Positions 9,701-17,335 of a stretch of 64,000 nt of DNA are shown here, piece after piece. Below the pieces are notes generated by a model, which was not told where the DNA came from, made no database searches, and worked only from the letters and a program-made list of their open reading frames with translations. A program made the position numbers and the translations under genes. This DNA comes from Microbacterium profundi (GTDB lineage Bacteria; Actinomycetota; Actinomycetes; Actinomycetales; Microbacteriaceae): the NCBI RefSeq assembly GCF_000763375.1, contig NZ_JPSY01000002.1, forward strand, positions 124,001-188,000. The letters run 5' to 3'. The first letter of the stretch is position 1; every line of letters starts with the position of its first letter.

Positions 9701-10490
9701 GCACGCCGTGCATCGCCCGTCCGAGTCGCTCATGGTCATCACGGCGAGTGCGCGTCATTCCGAGCGCGTCCGCGCGGCGGTCACCAGTGCGTTCGCCGGC
9801 CGGTCGGACGTCGCCGACTTCGTCGGTCGTTACACGGCGGAGCCGTTCGCCGTCCTCACCCTCGAGGAGTCGGTCGCGGAGAGCCGAGACCGCGTGATCT
9901 TCTCGCTCGGCTACGGCCTGACCAAGCATGGCCGTGTGCTCAGCGATTTCGGTGACCTGTCCACACCGGACGGTGAACGGCTGCTGACCGTGGGAATGAC
10001 CAGGGCGCGACGTTCGATGGTGCTCGTGTCGTCCATCCGCCCTTCGTCCTTCGACGACGGACGCCTGGAGCACGGCGCATCCACGCTCATGTCCATCCTG
10101 GGCGGACTCGCCGCACGCGGGCGCGACTCTCGTCTCGAGGATCTCGCTGATCCCCTCACCCTCGCTCTCGCACGCGAACTGCGCAGGCTGGGCGCCTCGG
10201 TCGACGTCGACTACCGCGGTCTGCTGCCGCTGGTCGCGCAGCACGGCGGCAAGGCCGTCGTCATCGAGTCCGACCCCGAGTCACGTGGAGAGTCGCTGCG
10301 AGAGACGCTGCGGCTGCGCCCGCACGTGCTGCGCCGGCTCGGATGGCATTATGTGCGCGTGCATGCGTTCGACCTCTACAGCGACCCCGTCACGGCGGCG
10401 TCGCGTATCGCGGCGGTGCTCGGCATCGCGGAGGACACCGTGCGCTCCGACACGGACACGCAGCCGATCGACCTTCCCGGCGATGCCTGA
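6777..10490 (+). CDS. Large SF1-helicase-like protein with degenerate Walker motifs
   Basis: About 1237 aa. The layout resembles an SF1 (Dna2/UvrD-like) helicase: a P-loop region near residue 310, a Walker B region near 834, then GDPVTQRPTPF, LTRSYRAG and a motif VI-like TRARRSMVLV. At the C-terminus is a divergent MTES_1575/Vsr-like nuclease fold (AVVIESDPESRGE ... LRRLGWHYVRVHAFDLYSDP). The P-loop reads LPGTGGTQT, with Gly314 where the lysine should be, and Walker B reads VDAAA instead of DEA. GTG 6777 is preferred; TAGTCT at 6764-6769 would make it leaderless. Function unknown; probably not an active ATPase. Confidence 0.75.
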   Translation: MWRREEKAADAAAAEAAMTLGDQQGDQTAIVAWHIADAERTRLRAEAADLGGPSPLVTYRDTVEGGIDISRAHPGSLPQFITGKSTLLSNLFRDEVGLRTARLAAERITAKHTELRTVRGIEAVHLAVGLAGWRIGGADFAAPVLLRPLAIRRHHTDFELKLQGAFIVNPELVRVTREHFGITIDADALAALAYDGGIFKPQPVIDRLRAATQSIDTFTVLPRLVVSTFADVGAAMTSDGRSLDHPLLNALAGHVADREQVTAARPEPHITSADDRAPASDTLLLDADAEQESVLTRIAAGHSLVVATLPGTGGTQTVINALGELVRAGKRVLVVSARRSTLDGVRHRLAGIALDSLAVSPASVRRDLVRAIGRNEKATAPKVSDVDDALVRLRTVLRDYRKALTAPVAGLDVSVLDATRHLARLASLPTPPSTTARLSTETLRRLAGDRTAAAGALVQAARLGEFRFGPNDSPWYGVSFSSTEAARSAHELAGRLHASSVPALLERGYELISQTHMRPFATIDELGEYLRLIEGIRDSLDRFSPTVFERPLGELIQAHGSRRDSPGMSGANRRRLRRLAKEYVRPGVHITEMHEALLRIQQQRTQWQRFVDAGVAPEIPLGLSDVYGSWQRVSAELAELDVALGRREPLATLPVERLVRTLAGLAARSDVFDNLVERATIRDTLATLGLEPLLAELSVRHVAEDQVAEELEFAWWQSLLERALQDDRALLGANTAVVDRLERDFRLVDEAHASMAGPLLAWQLANQWRIAIVDEPTESQHLRRALTQGVPSTAEIISAAPTLMNVLAPAWISSPYQVPEIPDSVEFDAVMLVDAAAINLAEAAPAIRRARQVVAFGDPVTQRPTPFEVAVDADREWEAEVPFDDVSVFERLAELLPVMTLTRSYRAGGEDLAELINDAFYGGEIISLPWAGSYLGRGSLTVDYVEGGVGAPDPISGAVESPDAEVARVVTLVVEHAVHRPSESLMVITASARHSERVRAAVTSAFAGRSDVADFVGRYTAEPFAVLTLEESVAESRDRVIFSLGYGLTKHGRVLSDFGDLSTPDGERLLTVGMTRARRSMVLVSSIRPSSFDDGRLEHGASTLMSILGGLAARGRDSRLEDLADPLTLALARELRRLGASVDVDYRGLLPLVAQHGGKAVVIESDPESRGESLRETLRLRPHVLRRLGWHYVRVHAFDLYSDPVTAASRIAAVLGIAEDTVRSDTDTQPIDLPGDA

Positions 10491-10683
10491 CGCGAAGTCG
10501 AACGAACCGGCCCGCCAGCGCATCGTGCGGGTTCCGGGCAGCAGGCGTGCCCGGCTCACCCCGGCACCTGACACCGACCCTTCGCCGGACGTCGTGACGA
10601 ATCCGGCGCGTACGAGGAAACCCCATGGCGACGCCGGCCCGAACGACGCACGCCTGCGCGACGACGTGCCACCGCACTACTGA
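10483..10683 (+). CDS. Small conserved hypothetical protein
   Basis: 66 aa, basic and proline-rich, starting at ATG 10483 inside the last codons of the helicase-like gene (8-bp overlap), which suggests coupling. It ends in NDARLRDDVPPHY, a tail I associate with small actinobacterial proteins found beside this helicase family. No membrane segment or known domain. Likely disordered. Function unknown. Confidence 0.6.
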   Translation: MPDAKSNEPARQRIVRVPGSRRARLTPAPDTDPSPDVVTNPARTRKPHGDAGPNDARLRDDVPPHY

Positions 10684-10698
10684 CGGACAACAGCAGGA

Positions 10699-10729
10699 AG
10701 CCCCCACCTCCCGAAGGAGATGAGGGCCC
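10699..10729. terminator. Hairpin terminator candidate
   Basis: GCCCCCACCTCC can pair with GGAGATGAGGGC around a CGAA loop (10 of 12 positions pair). It lies between the helicase operon and convergent mscL. Confidence 0.45.
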
Positions 10730-10744
10730 GGGCAGCTGCTCCGG

Positions 10745-11164
10745 TCAGCTCAATGCATCCCTGCGGAGCGCGTCGCGGATCTCGATGAGCAGTTCCTGCT
10801 CGGTCGGCAGGGTCTCCTCCTCGACCGCGGGGTTGCGTGCAGCCTGGCGCTCCTTGTACTTGTTCATCGGCACGACGAACACGAAGTACACGACCAGCGC
10901 GACGGCGAGGAAGCTGATGATGGCCGAGATCAGATCGCCGATCGGGAATGTGACCTCCTGGCTGTAGATGCCGGTCATCTGAATGCCGATCTCACCCGTC
11001 GCACCCGCGTCGAAGAACAGCGAGACGAGTGGGGTGATGATCGCTGAGACCACAGCGTTGACGATCGCTGTGAACGCACCGCCGATGACGACGGCCACAG
11101 CAAGATCGATGACATTGCCCTTGGTGATGAATTCCTTGAATCCCTGGAACACGGGAACCCCCAT
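10745..11164 (-). CDS. mscL: Large-conductance mechanosensitive channel MscL
   Basis: 139 aa, homopentameric membrane channel that opens under hypo-osmotic stress. It has the MscL signature KEFITKGNVIDLAVAVVIGG at the N-terminus and two membrane helices (about 16-45 and 70-98). The cytoplasmic C-terminal bundle ends in EIRDALRRD. Length matches the family. It is first of a block that continues on the same strand upstream with an FmdB zinc ribbon and 5-formyl-THF cyclo-ligase. Confidence 0.95.
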   Translation of the reverse strand: MGVPVFQGFKEFITKGNVIDLAVAVVIGGAFTAIVNAVVSAIITPLVSLFFDAGATGEIGIQMTGIYSQEVTFPIGDLISAIISFLAVALVVYFVFVVPMNKYKERQAARNPAVEEETLPTEQELLIEIRDALRRDALS

Positions 11165-11179
11165 CTTTCGATGCAGACC

Positions 11180-11452
11180 TCAGGAAGAGGCTGGAGCCGC
11201 AGCAGGCGCCGGGTTGGCACTTGTCGACGGTTCCGATTTCGATGATGACGAAGTATCGGCCTTTCCGCCAGAGCCACTCCGAGAGTCGGTCCGATAGAAT
11301 CCGGAGCCGTTGAACGTCACACCGATCGATCCGTACTGTTTGCGCAACGCGCCGCCGCATTCGGGGCAGATCGCGAGAGCGTCGTCCGAGAAGCTCTGGA
11401 CGGCGTCGAACTTGTGGCCGCACGATGTGCAGGCGTAGGCATAGGTGGGCAT
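11180..11452 (-). CDS. FmdB-family zinc-ribbon protein
   Basis: 90 aa. The first 45 residues form a zinc ribbon with two CxxC pairs (ACTSCGHKF and CPECGGAL) starting from the family hallmark MPTYAYACTSCG. The remaining half is a low-complexity Ser/Ala/Pro tail. FmdB-like proteins are small putative regulators with no firm biochemical role. It sits 15 bp upstream of mscL and 15 bp downstream of the cyclo-ligase gene, so these three probably share a transcript. Confidence 0.88.
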   Translation of the reverse strand: MPTYAYACTSCGHKFDAVQSFSDDALAICPECGGALRKQYGSIGVTFNGSGFYRTDSRSGSGGKADTSSSSKSEPSTSANPAPAAAPASS

Positions 11453-11467
11453 ATCGTCTCGGGTGGA

Positions 11468-12064
11468 TCAGGGTCGCGATGGCGACAGGGTGAGCGTGCG
11501 GGTGGGCGTCACGATGCCGGTGACCGGCTGGTCGTGCACCTCGCGCGGGAGGGATTCGAGTACCTCGGAATCATAGATCACGGCGTACACGGGAGGGCAT
11601 TTCTCCATGGATCCGATGGTCTTGTCGAAGTAGCCGCGGCCCCAGCCGAGCCGCATGCCCGTGGAGTCGACGGCAGCGGCGGGGATGATCATGAGATCGA
11701 CGTCGTTCACGGCGATCGGGCCGAGAACCTCGCCGGTCGGCTCCGGCAATCCGAAGAGCCCCTCGGAGGTCTCGTCGGTGTCGTCGGCGACCGCCCAGTC
11801 CAGCAGGCCGTCCGCGCGCGTGACCGGCAGGAGGACTCGGATGCCGCGCTGCACGGCTGCGGCGACGAACTCCCGGGTGCCGGGCTCTGTCATGGCCGAG
11901 AGGAAGCATGAGATCGATTCGGCCGAGTGCGCCTCGATCAGGGCATCGAGCTGTTCACGGATGCCGGATGCCGCGGTCGCGCGCTGTGCGTCTGAGAGCA
12001 GTTGCCGCCGCTCGCGCAGCTCGGCGCGCAGCGCGCGCTTCTCGTGCTCGACATCGGTGGACAT
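11468..12064 (-). CDS. 5-formyltetrahydrofolate cyclo-ligase
   Basis: 198 aa. ATP-dependent conversion of 5-formyl-THF to 5,10-methenyl-THF, which returns a storage folate to the one-carbon pool. The C-terminal ATP-binding signature is present as GMRLGWGRGYFDKTIG (about residues 136-151), preceded by LMIIPAAAVD. The N-terminus has the family's basic helix (KRALRAELRERRQLL). Starts at ATG 12064, 50 bp from divergent galU. Likely first gene of the cyclo-ligase / FmdB / mscL transcript. Confidence 0.92.
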   Translation of the reverse strand: MSTDVEHEKRALRAELRERRQLLSDAQRATAASGIREQLDALIEAHSAESISCFLSAMTEPGTREFVAAAVQRGIRVLLPVTRADGLLDWAVADDTDETSEGLFGLPEPTGEVLGPIAVNDVDLMIIPAAAVDSTGMRLGWGRGYFDKTIGSMEKCPPVYAVIYDSEVLESLPREVHDQPVTGIVTPTRTLTLSPSRP

Positions 12065-12114
12065 GCCTCGAGTCTACGTGTCGATGAGTGAGGAGCCCCC
12101 GCTAAGCTGGCCTG

Positions 12115-13002
12115 ATGGGACACCAGAAAATGAAGGCAGTCATTCCGGCAGCTGGCCTCGGAACGCGGTTCCTGCCCGCGACCAAGGCGATGCCGAAGGA
12201 AATGCTTCCGGTGGTGGACAAGCCGGCGATCCAGTACGTGGTCGAAGAGGCCGCCGCAGCCGGCATCGATGACATCCTCGTGATCATCGGCCGCAACAAG
12301 AACATGATCTCCAATCACTTCGACTCCGTGCCGGAGCTCGAGGTGAAGCTCACCGAGAAGGGCGATATGGCCCGCCTCGAGCGCGTCATGAAGTCGAGCG
12401 ACCTGGCCGACATCCACTATCTGCGCCAGGGCGAGCCCAAGGGGCTCGGGCACGCGGTGCTGCGCGCGAAGGCGCACGTCGGCGACAGCTCGTTCGCCGT
12501 GCTGCTCGGCGATGACCTCATCGACGAGCGCGATGAGCTGCTGACCACCATGATCGAGATCAACGAGCGCACCGGCGCGACCGTCGTCGCGCTGATGGAG
12601 GTCGACCCCTCGAGCATCCACCTCTACGGTGCCGCGGCTGTCGAGCAGACCGACGAGACCGACATCGTGCGCGTCACGGGGCTTGTCGAGAAGCCTTCTC
12701 CGGAGGACGCCCCCTCCAACCTCGCCATCATCGGCCGCTACATCCTGCCGGCAGCTGTGTTCCCGATTCTGGAGCGCACCGAGCCGGGCAAGGGCGGAGA
12801 GATCCAGCTCACCGACGCGCTGCAGGAGCTCGCCGCGGATTCGGAGGGCCCTGGTGTCATCGGAGTCGTCTTCCGCGGACGACGCTATGACACAGGCGAC
12901 CGCGTCGACTACATCAAAGCGATCGTGCAGCTCGCGACGGATCGCGACGACCTCGGCGCCGAACTGCGGCCGTGGCTGAAGGAATTCAGCGAGCGCCTCT
13001 AG
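12115..13002 (+). CDS. galU: UTP-glucose-1-phosphate uridylyltransferase
   Basis: 295 aa. Makes UDP-glucose from UTP and glucose-1-phosphate for cell-envelope glycans. The nucleotide-binding signature GLGTRFLPATKAMPKEMLPV is at the N-terminus, and further GalU blocks follow (QGEPKGLGHAV, LLGDDLI, EKP, GRRYDTGD). ATG 12115 has no Shine-Dalgarno but has TAAGCT at 12103-12108, so the mRNA may be leaderless; ATG 12130 is a possible alternative. An acetyltransferase gene follows 17 bp downstream. Confidence 0.94.
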   Translation: MGHQKMKAVIPAAGLGTRFLPATKAMPKEMLPVVDKPAIQYVVEEAAAAGIDDILVIIGRNKNMISNHFDSVPELEVKLTEKGDMARLERVMKSSDLADIHYLRQGEPKGLGHAVLRAKAHVGDSSFAVLLGDDLIDERDELLTTMIEINERTGATVVALMEVDPSSIHLYGAAAVEQTDETDIVRVTGLVEKPSPEDAPSNLAIIGRYILPAAVFPILERTEPGKGGEIQLTDALQELAADSEGPGVIGVVFRGRRYDTGDRVDYIKAIVQLATDRDDLGAELRPWLKEFSERL

Positions 13003-13019
13003 GCGTTTCGAGGGCGGGG

Positions 13020-13655
13020 ATGCGCATGGATCTGCTGCCGGGGCACCGTCACGGTCCGGTCGAGCTGAGGCTCGTCCGCCCCCGCGATGCCCGCGTGCTG
13101 CAGCACGAACTGGTGAACAATCGCTCGTGGCTGCAGCGCTGGGAGGCGACGATCCCGAACGGATCGGCGTCGTTCGACATGCGCCTCAGCATCCGTCGCC
13201 TGCTGCAGCAGTACCGCGACGGCGGAGGATACCCGTTCGTGATGGAGCACGACGGCGAGATCGCCGGCCAGCTGAACATCTGGGGCGTCGCGCGGGGGTC
13301 GCTGTGCTCGGCGACGATCGGGTACTGGGTCAGCGAGCGGTTCGCGGGCAAGGGCATCACGCCGACGGCGGTCGCCCTCGCCACCGATGCGTCGTTCCGG
13401 GAGTTCGGCCTGCATCGGATGGAGATCTGCATCCGTCCTGAGAACGAGGCGAGCCTGCGCGTCGTGCAGAAGCTCGGGTTCCGCTACGAGGGACTCCGAC
13501 GCCGCTACATCCACATCGACGGCGACTGGCGCGACCACTACGCCTTCGCGCTCACTCGTGAGGATGCACCAGAGGGCGTGCTCAACCGCTGGATCCACGG
13601 GCGAGCGCCGCAAGACGCCGCAATGGTTCCGCCGTCGGATCGGCTCTCGATCTGA
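13020..13655 (+). CDS. GNAT-family N-acetyltransferase (RimJ-like)
   Basis: 211 aa. Acetyl-CoA-dependent acetyltransferase of the RimJ/RimL type, perhaps acting on protein N-termini. Visible GNAT features are the beta-strand GEIAGQLNIWGV, the acetyl-CoA-binding turn SERFAGKGITPTAVAL (about 101-116), and the C-terminal ENEASLRVVQKLGFRYEGL with the usual Asn-x-x-Ser and Gly-Phe. The start may be ATG 13020 or 13026. Follows galU by 17 bp, in the same direction and probably the same transcript. Confidence 0.88.
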   Translation: MRMDLLPGHRHGPVELRLVRPRDARVLQHELVNNRSWLQRWEATIPNGSASFDMRLSIRRLLQQYRDGGGYPFVMEHDGEIAGQLNIWGVARGSLCSATIGYWVSERFAGKGITPTAVALATDASFREFGLHRMEICIRPENEASLRVVQKLGFRYEGLRRRYIHIDGDWRDHYAFALTREDAPEGVLNRWIHGRAPQDAAMVPPSDRLSI

Positions 13656-13730
13656 GAATCGTCCACGCCCGGTCGCGACACGCGCCCGGGGTGAGGGGCA
13701 GGGGCGACCGGGTCGCATACCGTTGACCCT

Positions 13731-14591
13731 ATGGATGGGCCGGTGCTGAGCGGGGGCGTGATCGTCCTCGTCGCCGTGCTGCTCTGGATGCTGTATCTGC
13801 TGCCTTCCTGGCGCGGTCGCTACCAGTACAACGCCTCCGAACGCAACGCGGTCCGGCTGAACCAGGCCCTGCGCGTGCTCGCCGAGACCAGCGAGACGCC
13901 GGCCGAAGTGCACCTCGAGCTCAACGCCCGCACCGCCCACGCCCAGCAGAAGCTTGCGAAACGGCTGCAGTCGGAGAAGGAGTCGGTCGAGCTCGTACGG
14001 CTCCGTGAGGAACTCGCAGCGACCCGCACCGACCCCGTCGTGAGGCAGGCGCGTGCCCGTCGGCGGGTGCGTGCGGTCGCGACGGTGCTCCTGATCGCAG
14101 GGCTGGTCGTCGCAGGACTCGGCGTGTGGCAGTTGCTGAGCGGCGGCGCGCAGCTGCTCGTCTGGACCGGCGGCTCTCTCGCACTCGTGGCCGCGATGAC
14201 GCTGCAGAAGATGGCATCAGTGTCACGACGTGCGGCTCGTCGCCCCGTCTCCGTCGTCACCGAGAGCACGGCCGCGGGTCGTGTCTCTCCGCCGCTGCAC
14301 GATCAGGGCCGTACATCGTGGACACCGAGGCCGTTGCCGGCGCCGCTGGTGCAGGTCGCAGGGTCGGCCACCCAGATCGCGCGGGCCGAGATCGACGCGC
14401 AGCAGGCGCTGCGCCGTGCCGCGCGCGTCGCAGCACTTCGCGAGCGTGCGGAGGAGATGGCAGCGCCGGCGCCGGTGTCGCTGCCCGCGGCCAAGGAAGC
14501 GACCTCGCCGTACGCGCGGATGGGGTTCGTCGACGACGCCGAGATCGAGCAGCATGTGCGGCAGCTTCTCGAACGACGCGCCGCCGGCTGA
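13731..14591 (+). CDS. Hypothetical membrane protein
   Basis: 286 aa. It has an N-terminal membrane segment (about residues 6-27, IVLVAVLLWMLYLLPSW) and a charged, mostly helical region (35-105) with heptad-like spacing. Two closely spaced membrane segments follow (about 108-150, VATVLLIAGLVVAGLGVW and LLVWTGGSLALVAAMTL), then an Ala-rich cytoplasmic tail. ATG 13731 has TACCGT at 13718-13723 and no ribosome-binding site, so it looks leaderless. No function assigned; conserved-hypothetical style. Confidence 0.75.
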   Translation: MDGPVLSGGVIVLVAVLLWMLYLLPSWRGRYQYNASERNAVRLNQALRVLAETSETPAEVHLELNARTAHAQQKLAKRLQSEKESVELVRLREELAATRTDPVVRQARARRRVRAVATVLLIAGLVVAGLGVWQLLSGGAQLLVWTGGSLALVAAMTLQKMASVSRRAARRPVSVVTESTAAGRVSPPLHDQGRTSWTPRPLPAPLVQVAGSATQIARAEIDAQQALRRAARVAALRERAEEMAAPAPVSLPAAKEATSPYARMGFVDDAEIEQHVRQLLERRAAG

Positions 14592-14645
14592 GCACCATCG
14601 CGACGCAGCCCACCTGTGGAGCGTGATAATCTAACTGAGGTTCAC

Positions 14646-14721
14646 GGGCCTATGGCGCAGTTGGTAGCGCGCCTCGTTCGCATCGAGGAGGTCAGGGGTT
14701 CGAATCCCCTTAGGTCCACCA
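14646..14721 (+). tRNA. tRNA-Ala (anticodon CGC)
   Basis: Full cloverleaf. The acceptor stem is GGGCCTA/TAGGTCC with a G-T pair; D-arm GCGC...GCGC; anticodon stem CCTCG/CGAGG with loop TTCGCAT, anticodon CGC; T-arm AGGGG-TTCGAAT-CCCCT; discriminator A; and an encoded CCA (14719-14721). CGC reads GCG alanine codons. GATAAT at 14625-14630 is a possible -10 box. The 3' half is the likely attachment site of the adjacent island. Confidence 0.95.
14699..14721. other. Left attachment site candidate (attL) in tRNA-Ala 3' end
   Basis: The lower-GC island begins directly after the tRNA, and the integrase reading frame runs into the tRNA antisense strand. This segment (TTCGA ... TAGGTCCACCA) partly matches 50242-50266 (TTCGA ... 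TAGGACCCCCA). The exact crossover cannot be set from one junction. Confidence 0.45.
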
Positions 14722-14801
14722 TAAGAGTCTTACTAGAATCGCCGTCCTCTTCGATGCCGGCGAGGATCGCTTCGGTGAGACGACCCGAGAGATCTGATCC
14801 C

Positions 14802-14829
14802 AAGAGACCGCCCATATGGGCGGTCTCTT
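14802..14829. repeat. 28-bp perfect palindrome
   Basis: AAGAGACCGCCCAT and its exact reverse complement are joined without a spacer, inside the integrase C-terminal coding region about 80 bp from the tRNA. On the plus strand it is followed by CTTGTTG. It may be a terminator captured at the island end or part of the integrase recognition region. Confidence 0.7.
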
Positions 14830-15804
14830 CTTGTTGTGGCCCGGTGTGGCGCGCGGCTTCGGCTTGAGCGCTCGCGTCAGCCGCTGTGCTACCCAAGTCG
14901 GCGCTGTAGGCCGTCCAGCCGCGCTGTGCCGCGAGGAGTTCCCTGAGTGGCTGTTTGATGTCGTCACCAATGACGTCATCGTTGGCGACGTAGAGATTGT
15001 TGAATATCGCCTGATTCAGCGCGCGTCGTGCGTCGTCGCTGGAGGCGACGTAAAGCGCCCGAACATCGGTAAGCAGCTCGAGGAACGCCTCGATGTGTGC
15101 TTTACCCGCGTTTAGGTCTGTGGTGGCAGTATCGAGTTGTTCTCGAACGCTCTCCCGCTCACGACCAAGCTCGCGGAGTCGTTGGCGGATGCGCTCGCTA
15201 GGAAGCGAAGCGTCGGCAGCGAGGTCGAGCAGGTTGTCTTCCTTCGCCCGAAGAACGACGAGTCGGTCTTCGAGCTGGGCGCGGCGCAAATGCTCAGCGT
15301 TGGCTTCGTCACGCATGGCGCGCTCAAGATTGTCGCGCACGATGTGTATGAACTCGGGGCTGAGTTCGACCTGTTTGTAATGCTCCTCGACTGCGGCTTC
15401 GATATTGTCGACGTTGGCGAATGGTGCGTCACACGTGCCGTCCTGGGAACCTCTGCAGAAGAAGTACCAGTACTCGCCGCCACCTTTGCCAACGGAGCGC
15501 TGCTGGATCAGCCGCCGGTTGGAGTTGCGCTCAAGGCGGCAGTGCCCGCACCAGATGCTGCCCTTGAGATAATGGGTGTAGCGGCGGCGACGCTCTCCCG
15601 ACACACCTCGTGTTTCGAGGATCCCTTGCACAGCGTCGAACACCCCCTCGTCGATGAGCGGAGTGTGGCGTCCCTTGAAGACTTCGTCTTTATATGTGAT
15701 CTCTCCGATGTAGTAGCGATCACGAAGCATCTGTTGGATCTTGGTATCCGAGACTGGCCCAGCAGGCCTTCGGAATTTGTCAAGGCGAGTGAGGCCGGTG
15801 GGTG

Positions 15805-16818
15805 TTAGGCGGCGAGTTGGATCTCGTCGGTTGGTGGCTGGTTGATCCACGCGGCCGGGTCTCGGTCGAGGATCTTCGGTCGCGTCTGTCGCGTCGTGAA
15901 CCGTTCGGGGTGGGCGCGGCGGGCGGCCTCGAGTGTGGCGTCTCGGTCGCGGTCGATGGCGTCGGCGTGCCCGTAGTGCACGTCGGCGGGCGTGTGCATG
16001 CCGATGCCGGTGTGCCGGTGGTGGTGGTTGTAGGCGTGCACGAATTCGTCCAGGAACTGCCGTGCGTGGGCGAGGGAGACGAACCGGTCGGGGAAGACGG
16101 GCAGGTACTTCATCGTCTTGAACAGCGCTTCGGAGTAGGGGTTGTCATTGGACACGTGCGGTCGGGAGCGGGACGCGGTCACGCCGAGATCGGCGAGCAG
16201 GGTGCGGACGGTCTTCGACGTCATCGAGGGGCCGCCGTCGGAGTGCACGACCTCGGGGGTGCCGTGGATCCCGAACGCGTCGGTCATCATCTCCTTGGCG
16301 AGTAGGCCGTCCTCGCAGGCGTGCACGATGGCGCCGACGATGTAGCGGGAGAAGATGTCGATCATCACGTACGCGTCGTAGTACGTGCCTTTGACAGGGC
16401 CGGCGAGTTTCGTGATGTCCCAGGTATAGACCTGCCCGACGGCGGTCGCGATCAGCTCCGGCACCTTCCGCGGCGGATGGGTCGCGAGCCGGCGCCGCTC
16501 CCGTACCTGCGTGTGCTCGCGCAGCACCCGATACATGGTCGAGACCGAGCCCACGTATTCGCCGCGCTCGAGCAGGATGGGATAGATCTGCAACGGCGGC
16601 TTGTCGACGAACTCGTCACTGTTGAGCGTGGACAGCACCAGCGACCGCTCGACGCTCGAGAGCTTGTTCGCTGGGGCAGGACGAGCCGACGGCGGCTCGG
16701 GGTCCGGTCGGCGTGCGCGGGAGGCGGCGCGGGTCGCGGTCGCACGCGCCACGCCGGTCAGGGCTGCCGCCTGCCGGGTCGGCACGTCCGCGGCGGCCAG
16801 TTCGACGTAGGTGTTCAT
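15805..16818 (-). CDS. IS3-family transposase orfB (copy 1)
   Basis: 337 aa transposase with an rve/DDE integrase core. The first Asp is in YTWDITKLAGP, the second in VVHSDGGPSMTS, and the Glu in NDNPYSEALFKTMKY. An HTH_21-like N-terminal region precedes the core. Starts at ATG 16818, overlapping the orfA stop as ATGA. In IS3 elements an OrfAB fusion made by frameshifting is the usual transposase; here re-initiation at the overlap is also possible. Intact, so this copy could be active. Confidence 0.92.
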   Translation of the reverse strand: MNTYVELAAADVPTRQAAALTGVARATATRAASRARRPDPEPPSARPAPANKLSSVERSLVLSTLNSDEFVDKPPLQIYPILLERGEYVGSVSTMYRVLREHTQVRERRRLATHPPRKVPELIATAVGQVYTWDITKLAGPVKGTYYDAYVMIDIFSRYIVGAIVHACEDGLLAKEMMTDAFGIHGTPEVVHSDGGPSMTSKTVRTLLADLGVTASRSRPHVSNDNPYSEALFKTMKYLPVFPDRFVSLAHARQFLDEFVHAYNHHHRHTGIGMHTPADVHYGHADAIDRDRDATLEAARRAHPERFTTRQTRPKILDRDPAAWINQPPTDEIQLAA

Positions 16819-17255
16819 GAGCGCTTCCCGCGCCGCGGGTCGGTGTCCGCGCTCTTGGAGATCTGCCCCAAGAGCGCGTGCGCTTTTCCCATGATCTCCA
16901 ACGCCGTCCGCGTCATCGACAACTCCACCTCGGCCTTCCGCAGTTGCGCCTTCAACCGGGCGTTCTCGGCCTGCGCGGCGCTGGGACGACCGACCGCTTC
17001 GCCGGGGTTCTTGCCCTCCAGCAGACCCGCGTCGCGCTGCTTGCGCCACTCCGAGATCAGCGACGAGTACAGGCCATGTCGGCGCAGGTATCCCGCGCCC
17101 TCACCCGTCTCGCACGCGACCTCGTACTCGGACAGGTACTGCAACTTCTGGCCCGGCGAGAACGAACGCCGACGCGTCGGCCCGTCCGGGATCGAGGGTG
17201 CGCTCACGACTCCATCATCGGCCGCGACGACCGCGACCGGGGAACTCAAACTCAT
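16815..17255 (-). CDS. IS3-family orfA, HTH protein (copy 1)
   Basis: 146 aa. N-terminal helix-turn-helix region (SFSPGQKLQYLSEYEVA ... YLRRHGLYSSLISEWRKQRD), then a leucine-zipper-like segment (AENARLKAQLRKAEVEL) as in IS3 OrfA proteins. It supplies sequence-specific binding to the element ends. Overlaps orfB by 4 bp. Differs from copy 2 by Lys instead of Glu in QISKSADTD. Confidence 0.9.
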   Translation of the reverse strand: MSLSSPVAVVAADDGVVSAPSIPDGPTRRRSFSPGQKLQYLSEYEVACETGEGAGYLRRHGLYSSLISEWRKQRDAGLLEGKNPGEAVGRPSAAQAENARLKAQLRKAEVELSMTRTALEIMGKAHALLGQISKSADTDPRRGKRS

Positions 17256-17335
17256 CAGATTGGTGATCCTTCAACTCGCCCCACGAGGCGGACTTGCTAT
17301 AAACCGGTGGACTCACTCAACCCTGACACGTAGGG

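Larger units (their letters stand above)
14642..15770 (-). pseudogene. Large serine integrase, C-terminal fragment (interrupted by IS)
   Basis: C-terminal part of a large serine recombinase: end of the recombinase domain (RRPAGPVSDTKIQQMLRDRY, then GRHTPLIDEGVFDAVQ), a zinc ribbon (IWCGHCRLE ... YWYFFCRG), then a long coiled coil (about 150 residues). The last 26 residues, ending RTRRATNCAIGP, are encoded by the antisense of tRNA-Ala, and the stop lies just past the tRNA 5' end. The matching N-terminal part is at 17336-18153. Excising the IS with one 3-bp target copy rejoins the halves in frame (647 aa). Confidence 0.9.
15771..17335 (-). mobile_element. IS3-family insertion sequence, copy 1 (in the integrase)
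   Basis: 1565 bp, defined by comparison with copy 2 at 30292-31856. Ends in transcription direction are CCCTACGTGTCAGGG and ...CCTTGACAAATTCCG; the subterminal TGTCA-GG...GAGTGAG repeats are inverted. It is flanked by the 3-bp target duplication CTT (15768-15770 and 17336-17338). Contains orfA and orfB with an ATGA overlap. The coding difference noticed between the copies is one base (orfA Lys here, Glu in copy 2). Confidence 0.93.
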
